DNA of 64,000 bases. It comes from Corynebacterium pseudopelargi. Lineage in GTDB: Bacteria > Actinomycetota > Actinomycetes > Mycobacteriales > Mycobacteriaceae. This document shows positions 38,166-47,074 of the stretch, piece by piece (the stretch's first letter is position 1; each line of letters starts with the position of its first letter). The stretch is from positions 434,001 to 498,000 of the forward strand of contig NZ_CP033898.1 of the NCBI RefSeq assembly GCF_003814005.1, in the 5' to 3' direction. Both the position numbers and the translations under genes were made by a program. The notes under the pieces were generated by a model, which saw only the letters and a list, made by a program, of their open reading frames with translations, made no database searches and was not told where the DNA came from.

Positions 38166-39233
38166 TTAGCGGATCTTATTGGCCACGTCGGAGCCAATCG
38201 CATCGACGCCTTCATCGGTTAAGTGCAACGCAAGATTGTGCTCACCGGTGGTGGTGTCGATCAAAATGCCTGCCACCCAGCGATCAGCGGGAGCTGCACA
38301 CTCACCGTGGCCGGCAGAAAACGCGCGCTCATCAGCGAACTGCACACCGTGGCGCTGAGCGGCCTCGGCCAGCCACTTCTGCACATTCATCTCACCTTGA
38401 GTATCAAAGAAGATCGGCACTGCGTAGCTTGCGCCCCACACATTGTCGCGGCCGTAGCCCTCACCAATGTGGTACAGGCACTGCCAGCCGGCAGGAGTGT
38501 TCTCGGTGATCTCGTGGTAGCCCACCAATGCGATCTTGGCGTTCGGGGCAGCCTGCTTGATCTTGGAGATCGCACCGTCGATGGCAGCAGCAAACATATC
38601 GCGTTGGGTGGGCTGATTGATCCGAGCTGCGATCTCGGCATCATTTGCGCCCTCACCGGTGAGGGTGAAGTAGTTGTTATAGACGTCGTTGTAGCCGCCC
38701 TGGAGGGTGACATAACGGGTCTGGGGGTTCAGCGCACCATCGGCGATAGCGGCATCAACCTGCTCAGGAATGGTCAATGCAGCAGCGCTGGGGGTGTACA
38801 TGGTGGCGCCGGGGCAGGAGTAATCATTGAGCGGCACGCCCAAATCGGCGGCGATCTTCTTAGGAAGGCTCGGGGTGCCCTGGGCGCAACCGTGAAGGTT
38901 GATATTGGGATCCAGGGTAGAAATCGTTGCGGCTGCGTTCGGGTTGGCCTTGCGTGCGCCCTTGGTGGCCATGGAGAAGGCTGCATCACCGGCGGTCATG
39001 TTGGCCATGATGGAATCGCCGAAGGTGACCAAGTTGCCAGGTTCTACGGTCTGGGGGACGCTGGGATCTACCCAAGTGGCCTGATCCAGGGCTGCTTCCA
39101 TATTGATATGGGGCAGTTCGCGGCCCTGGCTGGCAAAGGGGTTATTGGGGCTAATGCCTTGGGCTGCTGCCGGCATAGCCAATGCTGCTGAGCAGGCAAC
39201 GGCGCACAGGGCGCTGAGATAGCGAAGCTTCAT
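38166..39233 (-). CDS. secreted SGNH/GDSL-type esterase
   Basis: This 355-residue protein has a Sec signal peptide (MKLRYLSALCAVACSAALAM, cleavage after PAAA-Q near 25). The block-I serine is in FGDSIMAN (GDS at 72-74), the block-III GYND is at 180-183, and DERAFSAGHGECA near the C-terminus may hold the catalytic His. The family hydrolyses ester bonds in lipids or acylated glycans outside the cytoplasmic membrane. The gene lies 31 bases behind a FadD-like ligase and 32 bases before a microprotein gene on the same strand, so it looks co-transcribed. In corynebacteria, mycolate esters are a plausible but unproven substrate. Confidence 0.85.
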   Translation of the reverse strand: MKLRYLSALCAVACSAALAMPAAAQGISPNNPFASQGRELPHINMEAALDQATWVDPSVPQTVEPGNLVTFGDSIMANMTAGDAAFSMATKGARKANPNAAATISTLDPNINLHGCAQGTPSLPKKIAADLGVPLNDYSCPGATMYTPSAAALTIPEQVDAAIADGALNPQTRYVTLQGGYNDVYNNYFTLTGEGANDAEIAARINQPTQRDMFAAAIDGAISKIKQAAPNAKIALVGYHEITENTPAGWQCLYHIGEGYGRDNVWGASYAVPIFFDTQGEMNVQKWLAEAAQRHGVQFADERAFSAGHGECAAPADRWVAGILIDTTTGEHNLALHLTDEGVDAIGSDVANKIR

Positions 39234-39264
39234 GGGAGTCTCAATTCTGCTTTGTAAGGCGGGG

Positions 39265-40962
39265 TTAGGATTCGCGCTGATTGTGTTGATCGGGCTCTGG
39301 CAGATCGCGAGCGATCACCTTGCCAGTGGGTCCGCGTGGGAAATCCTCCACGTAGACGATGTCGCGGGGGACGTGGGCTTCCGAGAGCTGCTGGCGCACG
39401 CGCTCACGGATCTCATCTGGGGTGATCTCCTCATTGGCCACCACATAGGCGCGCAGTGCCTGACCGGTGTGCTCATCGGGCACGCCTTGAACGAAGGCGT
39501 CTTCTACGCGCTCATCGCGCAAGATTTCGTCTTCGATCTCAATCGGGTAGATCTTCTCGGCAAATTGGGTGATCACTAGGTCGTCGGCGCGGCCGAGCAC
39601 GTAGAGGCGATCGCCTTTGAGGTAGCCGCGATCGCCCATGTAGTACATGCCGTTGACCATGGGGGCTTCGATGGCGGGATCGGTATAACCTGCAAAAAGG
39701 TCGAAGCAGGAGATGCCCACCACGCCTTCTTCGCCTTCTGGCACTTCGTTGCCGTGTTCATCGAAGATCTTGACCATGCAGCCCGGATACACCCGGCCGG
39801 TGAGGTGGGGATCGTTAACCAGATCCTCGGCACCTGCAACAGCTACGGCTGAGGTTTCGGAAGAGCCGTACATCGAGCACAGCACCGGACCAAACTTGTC
39901 GTTGGCGCGCTGAATCTCCACCGGCAGCAGCGGGCTGCCGGAGTTGGTGATTACCTTTAAGCCCTCGTGCTGCTCAATGCCGTGTTCGTCCATGTAGCTA
40001 ATCACGGTGCGGATGCGGGTAGCAGCGGAAATCCACGTGGTGATGTCGTAATCGCGGAAATCGGCCAGTACCTGCTCGGCGCTGAAGTGGCGGCGCGTTA
40101 CTACGCGGGATTGGGCAAGGAAAGAAAAGCCCATATAGGCCCAGCCATAGGCGTGGAAGAGCACGGCGGTAAGCAGCACATTCATATTGCGTTCCAGCGG
40201 AATGGCCGCTGCTACCGATGCAAAGCCCTGCGGGGAGTTCAACTGCCTGCGCACCACGCCCTTGGGCATGCCGGTGGTGCCGGAAGTCATCACCACGTGC
40301 ATGCTCTTTTCCGGCTTCTTGGGCAGCGGATGGTGCACATTGGCGGTGTGAATCACGTGATCGAGTGATTCATAGGCGCGACCTTCGTGTTCGCCGGTTT
40401 CTACCGCTTCGGCTTCGAGGTGGCCAAGGATGACTTCGCGCTTGCGTGCGCGTTCGGTGATGCGGGGGAGGAATTCCTCGTCAACGATCAGTGCCTGAAC
40501 GTTGTGGAAGTCGAGATACTCTTCGATCTGTGCGGCAGAGGCATTGCCGTTGATCATGAAGATGTTGTAGCCGGCCATTGAGCGGGCGGTCAGCGGCAAA
40601 ATGGCGGCGCGGCCGTTGAGTGCCATGACGGCTACGTTGGCGCCTGAGTGAAGCCCGCGTGCATGCAGTGCTCGGGCGAGGCGATCAGCCTGTTGGAAAA
40701 ATTCGAAATAGGTAAGTTCCCCGTCATCGTCGACCAGGGCTACTTTATCGGGTACTTGGCGTGCGCCGCGGGCCATGATGGTGGCTTCGAGCCCGCCCCA
40801 GCGGCGAATATTTTTTAGATCTTCAGCGAGGTCTTGCGCTCCCCCTGAAGCGATCATGTCGCGCTCACGCATCTTCTTTAAAAAGAAGCGAAGCTGACGA
40901 AAAACCTCACGTTTGGGCACGCTTCGATCCACTCGGGTTGCGAGTGTGTAGCGATTGGACAT
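39265..40962 (-). CDS. acyl-CoA synthetase (FadD-like AMP-binding ligase), paralog 2
   Basis: A 565-residue ligase with MTSGTTGMPKGVVRR, SMYGSSETSAVAVAG, MYYMGDRGYLKGDRLYV and C-terminal GPTGKVIARDLPEPDQHNQ. It shares nearly every motif and the unusual N-terminal block (RRWGGLEATI) with paralog 1. The ATG at 40962 follows GAGGAGCAGG; a four-codon longer start is possible. It leads an operon with the SGNH esterase and the microprotein and is divergent from oleate hydratase across a 491-base gap. Confidence 0.9.
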   Translation of the reverse strand: MSNRYTLATRVDRSVPKREVFRQLRFFLKKMRERDMIASGGAQDLAEDLKNIRRWGGLEATIMARGARQVPDKVALVDDDGELTYFEFFQQADRLARALHARGLHSGANVAVMALNGRAAILPLTARSMAGYNIFMINGNASAAQIEEYLDFHNVQALIVDEEFLPRITERARKREVILGHLEAEAVETGEHEGRAYESLDHVIHTANVHHPLPKKPEKSMHVVMTSGTTGMPKGVVRRQLNSPQGFASVAAAIPLERNMNVLLTAVLFHAYGWAYMGFSFLAQSRVVTRRHFSAEQVLADFRDYDITTWISAATRIRTVISYMDEHGIEQHEGLKVITNSGSPLLPVEIQRANDKFGPVLCSMYGSSETSAVAVAGAEDLVNDPHLTGRVYPGCMVKIFDEHGNEVPEGEEGVVGISCFDLFAGYTDPAIEAPMVNGMYYMGDRGYLKGDRLYVLGRADDLVITQFAEKIYPIEIEDEILRDERVEDAFVQGVPDEHTGQALRAYVVANEEITPDEIRERVRQQLSEAHVPRDIVYVEDFPRGPTGKVIARDLPEPDQHNQRES

Positions 40963-41453
40963 CCTGCTCCTCAAAGTGTTTGACCGGCAGATAGTTCACA
41001 AGCCAAACCTTTTCTTACAAAACATTAAAAAGTGTTAAGCTCGTGATTGTTAAAAATTCACTGTAGATATCGCAGCGGCACGCTGTCACGTTGCGCTTGA
41101 TCTTGAAAGTGAGGCGATCGTCACAATGATTGGTGATGTATCCGCTGAAAAATACGGCAGGAACAGCCAGAACTGCATCCTCGTGCACAGCCATAGCCCT
41201 TAAGCCTGTGCTCGGTTTTCCACCCGCGCGCGGGGGTGGTTTCCTCTGCCAACTTAGCCAAGCGTGATTCCCAGTCAGCGCTGGCACGAGGCAGCGAACA
41301 CCGCGCAAAAAGCCCAACACTGCCGCTTTCAGTGTCAGTTCGCGCCACCTTCAAGGCGTAAAAAGACCCAAGTGGCAGGCAACCCCAAGCCCCCTGATAT
41401 CCCAGCGATATCCAAGGCTGGCACCAAAAAACTGAAACGAGGTTTCAACCACC
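40963..41453. promoter_or_regulatory. divergent region between acyl-CoA ligase 2 and oleate hydratase
   Basis: A 491-base gap with AT-rich sequence at 40995-41060 (probable promoters) and a GC-rich inverted repeat near 41213-41240 (TTTTCCACCC...GGGGTGGTTT). Short frames here have no recognisable product. A control site for a fatty-acid-sensing regulator would be expected but none can be named. Confidence 0.4.
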
Positions 41454-43253
41454 ATGCAGCCCTATCAAAAGAGCTATCCCACCGATTATTACGGCAATCG
41501 CTTCGTGCAAAACGATCTGGGACGCTACCTAGAAATCCGCCCCGAGGCCCCGAAAAATATTGAGCAGCGCAAGGCTTATTTTGTAGGCGGGGGCATCGGC
41601 AACCTCATCGCCGCCGGCTACTTGCTCCGCGATGGCCAGATGCCGGGCGAAAACATCACGGTACTGGAGCAAATGGCCGTACCTGGCGGTTCCTTCGACG
41701 GCGCCGGCAACAATGAAGACGGCTTCATCGCCCGCGGCGGCCGCGAGATGGGCCAGCACTTCGAGTGCTTCTGGGACATCATGAAGGACGTTCCAGCCGT
41801 GGATCTTCCCGCACCGCACACCGTCTTGGATGAATTCCGTATGTATAACGAGACGGATCCGAATATCTCGAATTGCCGTTTGATCAATGATCAAGCCCGC
41901 AACCGCCTGCGTATGCCAGAGATGGGGCTTTCCAAGCGCTCGCAGTTGAAGATGATCAAGCTGCTTGCGGTCAAAGAGGAAAAGACCTACTACAAGACGA
42001 TCGAGGATTGGTTCGATCAAGACTTCTTCGAATCAAACTTCTACACCCTGTGGCGATCGATGTTCGCCTTCCAGGACTATCAATCGCTGACGGAAATGAA
42101 GCGCTATATGCACCGCTTCTTGCAGTACCTGCCCGGCTTCCCCGATTTTTCCTGCCTGCGCTTTTCTCGTTATAACCAGTACACGAGCTTTATCGAGCCG
42201 CTGGTGAACTACCTCAAGGGCCAAGGTGTGCGCTTCCAATACGACACGGTGGTCCAAGACCTGGATATCGAAGTCGCAGGCAATGCCTTTGAGGTCACCG
42301 GAATTCATTGCATCCACGAGGGCAAAGAAAAGCTTATCGACGTCCGCCCTGAAGACATCGTGATCGTCACCAATGGCTCGCTCACGGAATCCACCGGATA
42401 TGGCGACAACACCACGCCTGCACCCTTTAAAAAGGATCCAGGCCCAGCATGGGATTTGTGGAAGAATATCGCGGCCAAAGCCCCGAACTGTGGGCGCCCA
42501 GAAGTCTTTTGCAGCGACCCGGACAAGACGGTGTGGCAATCGGTGAGCTTCAACTTCTACGGCGGCTACGACAATCCCTTCAATGCCAAGCTGCGCGAGC
42601 TTTCGCGCAATGACCTCTTCAGCGGCAAGACGGTCACAGCAGGCATCATCACCGCCGATGATTCTCCCTGGTTGTGCTCTTTAACTGTGCACCGCCAGCC
42701 ACAATTCATTGGCCAAGAAGATGGGCTGTGCGTGGCATGGGCCTATGGCCTGCACTGGTGGAATAAGGGCAGTGTTACTGCTAAGCCCATGCTCGAATGC
42801 ACCGGCGAAGAGGTCTTGCGAGAATTCTGCTACCACTTCGGGGTAGAAGATGTAGAAAAGACCATCGCCATGACCAAGGTTCGCTTGGCCACGATGCCCT
42901 GGATTACCGCAGAATTCATGCCGCGCGGTGAAGGCGATCGCCCGTGGCCTGTGCCCGAAGGCTCAAAGAACCTAGGCTTTACTGGCCAATTTGTAGAGAC
43001 GCCGGATGATTGCGTCTTTACCACCGAAGGCTCGGCGCGTACCGGCCAGATGGCGGTGTATGGGCTGCTTGGAATCGAACGCGATATCCAGCCGATTTGG
43101 CCTACGCAATACGATATTCGTTCCATGCTGCATTCTGCTTCGGCCATGAATGATGGCAAGCTGCCCGGAGGTAAGTTGCTTCGTCGTCTGCTCAAGGGCA
43201 CCTACTACGAAGACATCCTGCCCAAAGGCCGTGAATCCGGCCCTGTGCGCTAG
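41454..43253 (+). CDS. ohyA: oleate hydratase (MCRA family)
   Basis: This 599-residue FAD protein adds water to the cis-9 double bond of oleate and similar free fatty acids to give 10-hydroxy acids. It has the dinucleotide motif FVGGGIGNLIAAGYLL (43-58), the flexible catalytic loop with FIARGGREMGQHFECFWD (91-108), and the C-terminal GEGDRPWPVPEGSKNLGFTGQFVE. In pathogens this enzyme detoxifies antimicrobial host fatty acids. It is divergent from the ligase operon; together they suggest handling of exogenous unsaturated fatty acids. The ATG lies behind AAACGAGG. Confidence 0.94.
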   Translation: MQPYQKSYPTDYYGNRFVQNDLGRYLEIRPEAPKNIEQRKAYFVGGGIGNLIAAGYLLRDGQMPGENITVLEQMAVPGGSFDGAGNNEDGFIARGGREMGQHFECFWDIMKDVPAVDLPAPHTVLDEFRMYNETDPNISNCRLINDQARNRLRMPEMGLSKRSQLKMIKLLAVKEEKTYYKTIEDWFDQDFFESNFYTLWRSMFAFQDYQSLTEMKRYMHRFLQYLPGFPDFSCLRFSRYNQYTSFIEPLVNYLKGQGVRFQYDTVVQDLDIEVAGNAFEVTGIHCIHEGKEKLIDVRPEDIVIVTNGSLTESTGYGDNTTPAPFKKDPGPAWDLWKNIAAKAPNCGRPEVFCSDPDKTVWQSVSFNFYGGYDNPFNAKLRELSRNDLFSGKTVTAGIITADDSPWLCSLTVHRQPQFIGQEDGLCVAWAYGLHWWNKGSVTAKPMLECTGEEVLREFCYHFGVEDVEKTIAMTKVRLATMPWITAEFMPRGEGDRPWPVPEGSKNLGFTGQFVETPDDCVFTTEGSARTGQMAVYGLLGIERDIQPIWPTQYDIRSMLHSASAMNDGKLPGGKLLRRLLKGTYYEDILPKGRESGPVR

Positions 43254-43265
43254 ATAATTGTTTGA

Positions 43266-43296
43266 GCCCCGCACCTTCGAAGGTGCGGGGCTTTGT
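43266..43296 (+). terminator. terminator of oleate hydratase
   Basis: GCCCCGCACCTT and AAGGTGCGGGGC form a 12-bp stem closed by CG, followed by TTTGTG. Confidence 0.85.
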
Positions 43297-43384
43297 GTGC
43301 CCGAGCTTTGCATGTGCTCGACACCACCCCCATTTTTAGGTGTAGGTCCTGCCCGATTTCTTGTTTCAGGGGAAGAATGGACAC

Positions 43385-43816
43385 ATGAGTAACGATGCAA
43401 TCAAAGTCCTAGACCAACAAGCCTGCTTGGATAAGCTGCGCGAAGAAAAGCTGGGGCGCCTGGTGGTGCGCCGCAAGGATGATATGGATATCTTCCCGGT
43501 GAACTTCGTGCTCGATGAATCAGGCGAAGCACCGTGTGTGTACTTCCGTTCTGCAGAAGGCTCCAAGCTTTTTAGCGTGAACCTCAACCATGACGTGCTC
43601 TTTGAAATTGACCACCTCGAAGGCGAGGAGCATGCCTGGTCGGTGGTGCTCAAGGGCACAGCCACCGTGGTAGAGACCTTCGCGGAGATCCGTCACGCCG
43701 ATACCTTAGACCTCAAGCCCTGGGTGCCGACGCTGAAGTACAACTACGTGCGCATTGATATCGACTCCCTTTCCGGTCGCGCCTTTGATCTGGGCGAAGA
43801 ACCAGAGCGCTACTAA
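43385..43816 (+). CDS. pyridoxamine 5'-phosphate oxidase-like flavin split-barrel protein
   Basis: A 143-residue protein with the split-barrel start (ACLDKLREEKLGRLVVRRKDDMDIFPVNFVLD), a strand pair VYFRSAEGSKLFSVNLNHDVLFEID and WSVVLKGTATVVE. This pattern fits the small FMN- or F420-binding PNPOx-like group, not PdxH itself. Substrate unknown. The ATG at 43385 follows GGGGAAGAATGG; a longer frame begins upstream at 43361. The next gene starts 17 bases further on, suggesting co-transcription. Confidence 0.82.
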   Translation: MSNDAIKVLDQQACLDKLREEKLGRLVVRRKDDMDIFPVNFVLDESGEAPCVYFRSAEGSKLFSVNLNHDVLFEIDHLEGEEHAWSVVLKGTATVVETFAEIRHADTLDLKPWVPTLKYNYVRIDIDSLSGRAFDLGEEPERY

Positions 43817-43833
43817 ACCTAGGGTCTAGGCGT

Positions 43834-44586
43834 TTGTCTGTATTTGAAAAGCGGCCAGCCGAGCCCCAATCTGCGCTGGCAGAAGCCGCAGGCCTGCGTT
43901 GGCTGCGCGAAGCCAGCACAGCAGTGGTGGAAGTGGTGCACGCAGATGCATCAAGCATTAGTACCCGGCGTGTACAAAGCGTGGCACCCAACCCCAAGGA
44001 TGCGCGCACAGCCGGTGTTGAATTAGCGCGCATCCACGCCGCAGGTGCGCATGCCTATGGCTGCCCGCCGCCAGGTTGGGAAGGGCCAAACTACATCGGC
44101 ACCCAAGAACAGTCCTGTATCCCCGAAGCGTCCTGGACTAGCTTCTATGTGCGCCAGCGCGTGCTGCCTTTTGTGCGCGCTGCTAAAGATCGCGGCAACC
44201 TCGGCTCGAGCGCAAACATTGAGCGTGCTTGTGCGTTAATCCAGCAAAGCCCCGAGCTAGAACCTAAGGCACCGGCGCGTATCCATGGTGATCTTTGGGC
44301 CGGCAACCTTATGTTTGGTGCTCAAGGGCCAAAGTTTATTGATCCAGCAGCGCACGGCGGGCATCCGCTGACAGATCTAGCCATGCTTGAGCTTTTTGGC
44401 GCGCCCTATAGCGAAGAAATCTGGCGAGGCTATCAAGAACACTGTGATGCTGAGGTGCTTGATGCCTCACTGATTCCCATCCACCAACTTCACCCGGTAG
44501 CAGTGCACGCCGTTACTCATGGTCGTGCCTATGGCGAGCACCTAGAAGAGCTCGCCCAGGCCACGATTGCGCTGCTCAAGGGCTAG
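43834..44586 (+). CDS. fructosamine kinase family protein
   Basis: This 250-residue kinase-fold protein (TTG start at 43834) has the catalytic RIHGDLWAGNLMF, the metal-binding FIDPAAHGGHPLTDLAML and the N-terminal Lys-containing strand region. The family phosphorylates fructosamines or ribulosamines on glycated proteins so that they decay. It is slightly short of the usual 280-290 residues because the N-terminus is compact. It converges with nadE. Confidence 0.88.
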   Translation: MSVFEKRPAEPQSALAEAAGLRWLREASTAVVEVVHADASSISTRRVQSVAPNPKDARTAGVELARIHAAGAHAYGCPPPGWEGPNYIGTQEQSCIPEASWTSFYVRQRVLPFVRAAKDRGNLGSSANIERACALIQQSPELEPKAPARIHGDLWAGNLMFGAQGPKFIDPAAHGGHPLTDLAMLELFGAPYSEEIWRGYQEHCDAEVLDASLIPIHQLHPVAVHAVTHGRAYGEHLEELAQATIALLKG

Positions 44587-44600
44587 GTGGCAGGCTGGGG

Positions 44601-45431
44601 CTACTTGCGCCACCAAGTATCTTCAGGCCCTACGGGCAGGTGGCGTTTGTGTTGGCCGACCTTCCAAAGGTGCTCGATGCGCTCTTGTGCGTTGGCCTCT
44701 ATCTCTTTGCCTTCGAGGTAATCATCGATCTGCGCATAGCTCACGCCCAAGGCCTCCTCGTCGGGCAACATGGGTTTATCATCTTCCAGGTCTGCGGTAG
44801 GAACCTTCTCCCAGGTCGATGCTGGGGCGCCGAGGTGGCGGAGCAGGGCAGCGCCTTGGCGCTTAGAAAGCCCAAACAGTGGCAAGACATCGGCTGCGCC
44901 GTCGCCAAACTTGGTAAAAAACCCGGTGACGTTCTCAGCGGCGTGATCGGTGCCAATTACTAAAAGCCCCAATTCCCCGGCCAAGGCATATTGGGCCACC
45001 ATGCGCTGGCGGGCCTTGACGTTGCCGCGGTTGAAATCGCCTAAATCCTGCCGATCCAGCGTGGCTGCTACCGCGTCATCCATGGCGTCGGTGGCTTGCT
45101 TGATATTCACGCTGACGCTGTGATCGGGGCCGATAAATTCCAAGGCGCGAAGCGCATCGGCCTCGTCGGCCTGCACACCATAGGGCAGGCGCATGGCCCA
45201 GAACTCAGCTTCGATGCCTTCTGCTCTGAGTTGTTCGCAGGCCATCTGCGCTAGTTTTCCTGCCAGGGTGGAGTCTTGGCCGCCGGAGATGCCAAGCACA
45301 AAGCCGCGCGTGTGGGAGGCTTTGAGGTATTGGCAGAGGAAATCTACTCGGGCTTGTACTTCTTGAGCCGGGTCGATGCTGGGCTTGGTGCCCAGGGCGT
45401 TCAGAATCTCTTGCTGTTGAGAAGTGTTCAT
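44601..45431 (-). CDS. nadE: NH3-dependent NAD+ synthetase
   Basis: This 276-residue enzyme amidates nicotinate adenine dinucleotide to NAD+ with ATP and ammonia. The P-loop is [43 protein letters not shown] is the adenylation region, and the end is WRK. Start and length match E. coli NadE (275), so 45431 was preferred over 45440 and over a much longer open frame. There is no glutaminase domain. pncB in the same window supplies the salvage route to the same precursor. Confidence 0.95.
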   Translation of the reverse strand: MNTSQQQEILNALGTKPSIDPAQEVQARVDFLCQYLKASHTRGFVLGISGGQDSTLAGKLAQMACEQLRAEGIEAEFWAMRLPYGVQADEADALRALEFIGPDHSVSVNIKQATDAMDDAVAATLDRQDLGDFNRGNVKARQRMVAQYALAGELGLLVIGTDHAAENVTGFFTKFGDGAADVLPLFGLSKRQGAALLRHLGAPASTWEKVPTADLEDDKPMLPDEEALGVSYAQIDDYLEGKEIEANAQERIEHLWKVGQHKRHLPVGPEDTWWRK

Positions 45432-45605
45432 GGCAGCCATCGTAGTTTGGTGTTTGAATTGCCGTTGCGATAACATAACTCCTCGTGTCATGACTGCTGA
45501 ACGCTTTGCGCTGGAAGCTTCGCTTCTCAAGTGCTGCTGAGTAGTCGTTATTAGCAAAGTAAAGTCTTTCACTTTGACTTTCGTAGAAAAGAAAGGAGCG
45601 CCCGA

Positions 45606-45728
45606 ATGAAGGTCCGTAAGTCCCTTCGGTCGCTGAAGAACAAGCCGGGCGCCCAGGTTGTGCGTCGCCGCGGCAAGGTGTACGTGATCAACAAGAAGGA
45701 TCCCCGCTTCAAGGCACGCCAGGGCTAA
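45606..45728 (+). CDS. rpmJ: ribosomal protein L36, zinc-independent form
   Basis: This 40-residue protein begins [19 protein letters not shown] and ends [16 protein letters not shown] lies 9 bases before the ATG. Standard L36 has three Cys and one His that bind zinc; here all are replaced, which defines the C-minus form. In many bacteria the C-minus paralog is made under zinc limitation through Zur, but some corynebacteria appear to have only this form. A terminator follows. The gene is divergent from nadE. Confidence 0.93.
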   Translation: MKVRKSLRSLKNKPGAQVVRRRGKVYVINKKDPRFKARQG

Positions 45729-45771
45729 TTGCTGCCTAGCGCTTGAGGTGTGCAGGCATCATTCTGCACCC

Positions 45772-45808
45772 AAACCCATCGCCAGTAATGGCGATGGGTT
45801 TCTTTTTG
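45772..45808 (+). terminator. terminator of rpmJ
   Basis: AAACCCATCGCC and GGCGATGGGTTT form a 12-bp stem, then CTTTTTG. Confidence 0.9.
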
Positions 45809-46040
45809 TTAGGTGGGGGTGGCGCTAACCCCCGTTTGGGAAGAATTTTTAGCAGTAATATTTTCAGGCATTTTTCGCCCGCTTTGGGTGCATTCATGCG
45901 GGTAGGGCTAGGTTGCTAGCACTATGCATAAACCTAGATGTGACTTACATCAGTGTGAGTCCGTGGAGGCCAAATTTGGGTCTTGAGGGCTACATCTTGT
46001 GCGCGTGGTTGCTCTCATGCTGGGAATTCCCTCCGTGTAA

Positions 46041-46087
46041 CTACTACATATAGTGCAGTTGCGCCGAGTTTGCCCTAGGTATAGTGT
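46041..46087 (+). promoter_or_regulatory. tandem NrdR boxes upstream of nrdHIE
   Basis: CTACTACATATAGTGC (46041-46056) and GCCCTAGGTATAGTGT (46072-46087) each match the NrdR consensus ACACWATATATWGTGT at 12 of 16 positions. The distance start to start is 31 bp, three helix turns, as is normal for NrdR pairs. They lie 136 bases before nrdH. The remaining part of the 494-base gap between rpmJ and nrdH (45729-46222) shows no gene. Confidence 0.6.
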
Positions 46088-46222
46088 TTCTTCATGTCGC
46101 CGGGGTCGGCAGCAGAGGCAAAGCCATTGCTGGAAGTTTCACCCCGAGCTGGCCTAGATACTCACCAACACGAACGCCATGCCGGGCCACCGGCTATGAC
46201 TACGCCGCAGGAGAACACGCCA

Positions 46223-46456
46223 ATGTCGATCACCGTTTACACCAAGCCCGCCTGCATGCAGTGCAACGCCACCAAGAAGGCACTCGACCGCGCTGGCTTG
46301 GAATACGAGCTGGTAGACATCAGCCTTGATGAAGAAGCCCGCGACTACGTCATGGCCCTGGGATACCTCCAGGCCCCCGTGGTGGAGGCCGGTGGCGATC
46401 ACTGGTCTGGTTTCCGCCCCGAGCGCATTCGCTCACTTGCTGCCCAGGTTGCCTAA
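46223..46456 (+). CDS. nrdH: NrdH glutaredoxin-like protein
   Basis: A 77-residue thioredoxin-fold electron donor of class Ib ribonucleotide reductase. The redox motif is ACMQCNATKKALD and the C-terminal SGFRPERIRSL matches the family. The ATG lies behind CAGGAGAACACGCCA. First gene of nrdHIE. Confidence 0.95.
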   Translation: MSITVYTKPACMQCNATKKALDRAGLEYELVDISLDEEARDYVMALGYLQAPVVEAGGDHWSGFRPERIRSLAAQVA

Positions 46457-46533
46457 GGGCTTAGCCCATCACTCCGGTACAGGAACGCCCAAGGTTTCAG
46501 TGCCGGTTTTCTTTTTATCCGAGGATCGATCTC

Positions 46534-46974
46534 GTGCTCATCGTCTACTTCTCCTCCGCCACGGAAAACACCAAGCGCTTTGTAGAAAAACTCGGCTTCC
46601 CGGCTGAGCGCATTCCTTTAAGGAAAAACGATGCGCCCCTTCGAGTCGAAGAGCCCTATGTGCTGGTGTGTCCCACCTACGGCGGGGGAGCGTCGATAAG
46701 CGGAGGCAATACCCGCCCCGTGCCATCGCAGGTGATCCGATTCCTCAACGATGCGCACAACCGATCCCTCCTGCGGGCCGTGATCGCTGGCGGCAACTCC
46801 AATTTTGGTACCGATTTTGGCAAGGCCGGCGACGTAATCTCGGCGAAATGCCAGGTGCCCTACGTCTATCGCTATGAGTTGCTGGGCACTGAGGAAGATG
46901 TGAGGATCGTCCAAGAAGGCCTCAAAGCTAACGCGGAAGAGTTGGGGCTGTATATGGATAAAGAATGCGCCTAA
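46534..46974 (+). CDS. nrdI: NrdI flavodoxin-like protein
   Basis: A 146-residue FMN protein that supplies the oxidant for assembling the dimanganese-tyrosyl radical cofactor in NrdF. It begins with [23 protein letters not shown] (phosphate loop S-S-A-T-E-N-T) and has CPTYGGG and [15 protein letters not shown], the FMN-binding loops. It lies between nrdH and nrdE. Confidence 0.95.
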   Translation: MLIVYFSSATENTKRFVEKLGFPAERIPLRKNDAPLRVEEPYVLVCPTYGGGASISGGNTRPVPSQVIRFLNDAHNRSLLRAVIAGGNSNFGTDFGKAGDVISAKCQVPYVYRYELLGTEEDVRIVQEGLKANAEELGLYMDKECA

Positions 46975-47074
46975 GCGCAGCAGGCATCAACGCGGCCGCG
47001 GGGAATACTTAGGGCTCTCCGCGCCATTGAACTTCAAGTACTTATACCCACCATTTCTTTCAAAGGACACCATT

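Noticed and set aside
41015..41354. Two overlapping minus-strand frames between ligase 2 and oleate hydratase
   Set aside because: Neither has a ribosome binding site or recognisable domain; the region is better read as a divergent promoter.
45432..45572. 44-codon longer start for nadE
   Set aside because: The extension overlaps the rpmJ promoter region and E. coli NadE aligns from the start at 45431.
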